Shown here: positions 5,886 through 5,996 of the stretch, piece after piece | How positions within the stretch are numbered: the stretch's first letter is position 1 | How the letters are laid out: each line of letters opens with the position of its first letter | Assembly: GCA_030151845.1 (NCBI GenBank) | Contig: JASLCM010000138.1 | Coordinates: 1-5,996, forward strand | Source: Bacteroides sp. | Lineage (GTDB): Bacteria > Bacteroidota > Bacteroidia > Bacteroidales > Bacteroidaceae | Direction: 5' to 3' | Length of the DNA: 5,996 nt | Made by a program: the position numbers and the translations under genes | Notes under the pieces: generated by a model | Told to the model about the DNA's origin: nothing | Databases searched by the model: none | The model's input: only the letters and a program-made list of their open reading frames with translations

Positions 5886-5916
5886 TTTGACCGTATTTTA
5901 AATAGAATTAAATAAA
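5886..5916 (+). promoter_or_regulatory. Possible promoter of the right-edge gene
   Basis: TTTG (5886-5889) followed 19 bp later by TAAATAAA (5909-5916) has a good -33 and the TAnnT half of the -7 element, but lacks the final TTG. It would put the transcription start about 18 nt before the ATG at 5939. A promoter is expected here because a strong terminator lies just upstream, but the match is weak. Confidence 0.25.
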
Positions 5917-5938
5917 TAACACAAAAATAAAAACAACT

Positions 5939-5996
5939 ATGAAAGAAAATGAGAGCAGTTTGGTTTCGTTACCAGAGAATGCTTTTAGAAAACTAA
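5939..5996 (+). CDS. N-terminus of a probable OPT-family oligopeptide transporter (cut by window edge)
   Basis: An ATG after an A-rich, Bacteroidota-like leader opens a frame of 19 codons that runs off the right edge, reading MKENESSLVSLPENAFRKL. The LPENAFRxL segment near the start resembles the cytoplasmic N-terminus of Bacteroidota OPT-family peptide transporters as I remember them, where it is followed by an EGEEY-like stretch and the first membrane helix. Only this short piece is visible, so the family call rests on one motif. The reading frame as a real gene start is well supported by the upstream terminator and spacing; the product name is tentative. Confidence 0.55.
   Translation, partial: MKENESSLVSLPENAFRKL

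Overview
This window looks like ordinary chromosome from a low-GC member of the Bacteroidota, most likely the order Bacteroidales. Three things point there. The promoters match the Bacteroidota sigma-ABfr pattern (TTG or TTTG, about 19 bp, TAnnTTTG) rather than -35/-10 boxes. The start codons are preceded by A-rich tracts rather than strong Shine-Dalgarno sequences. The gene families (DUF4923, DUF1573 with an SCGCT motif, a Bacteroidales-type YqgE, RecR and sodium:solute symporter) read like Bacteroidales proteins from memory. Genus cannot be fixed from the sequence alone.

Layout. The left edge holds the 5' part of a leftward tRNA-Asp(GTC) with a near-perfect promoter. After an AT-rich gap comes a rightward YqgE/AlgH-family gene. 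It meets tail-to-tail, with a 4-bp overlap, a leftward three-gene block: recR, a small four-helix membrane protein of unknown function, and a GNAT acetyltransferase. The short recR/symporter intergenic region carries two divergent TAnnTTTG elements and a nested dyad between them. Rightward from there run a sodium:solute symporter, engB (ribosome-assembly GTPase) and an exported DUF4923 protein, packed with 6-bp and 3-bp gaps and probably one transcript. A DUF1573 secreted protein follows with its own promoter and a strong rho-independent terminator. The right edge holds the first 19 codons of a gene that resembles a Bacteroidota OPT-family oligopeptide transporter.

How the genes fit together. 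This is a mosaic of housekeeping functions (tRNA, recombinational repair, 50S assembly), transport and envelope proteins, not one pathway. I see no mobile element, CRISPR array, phage gene, toxin-antitoxin pair or defence cassette, and no strong candidate for a new system. The points worth a second look are regulatory: a symporter mRNA that appears almost leaderless, dyad symmetries in two promoter regions, and tight coupling of an essential GTPase to a symporter and an exported protein of unknown function.
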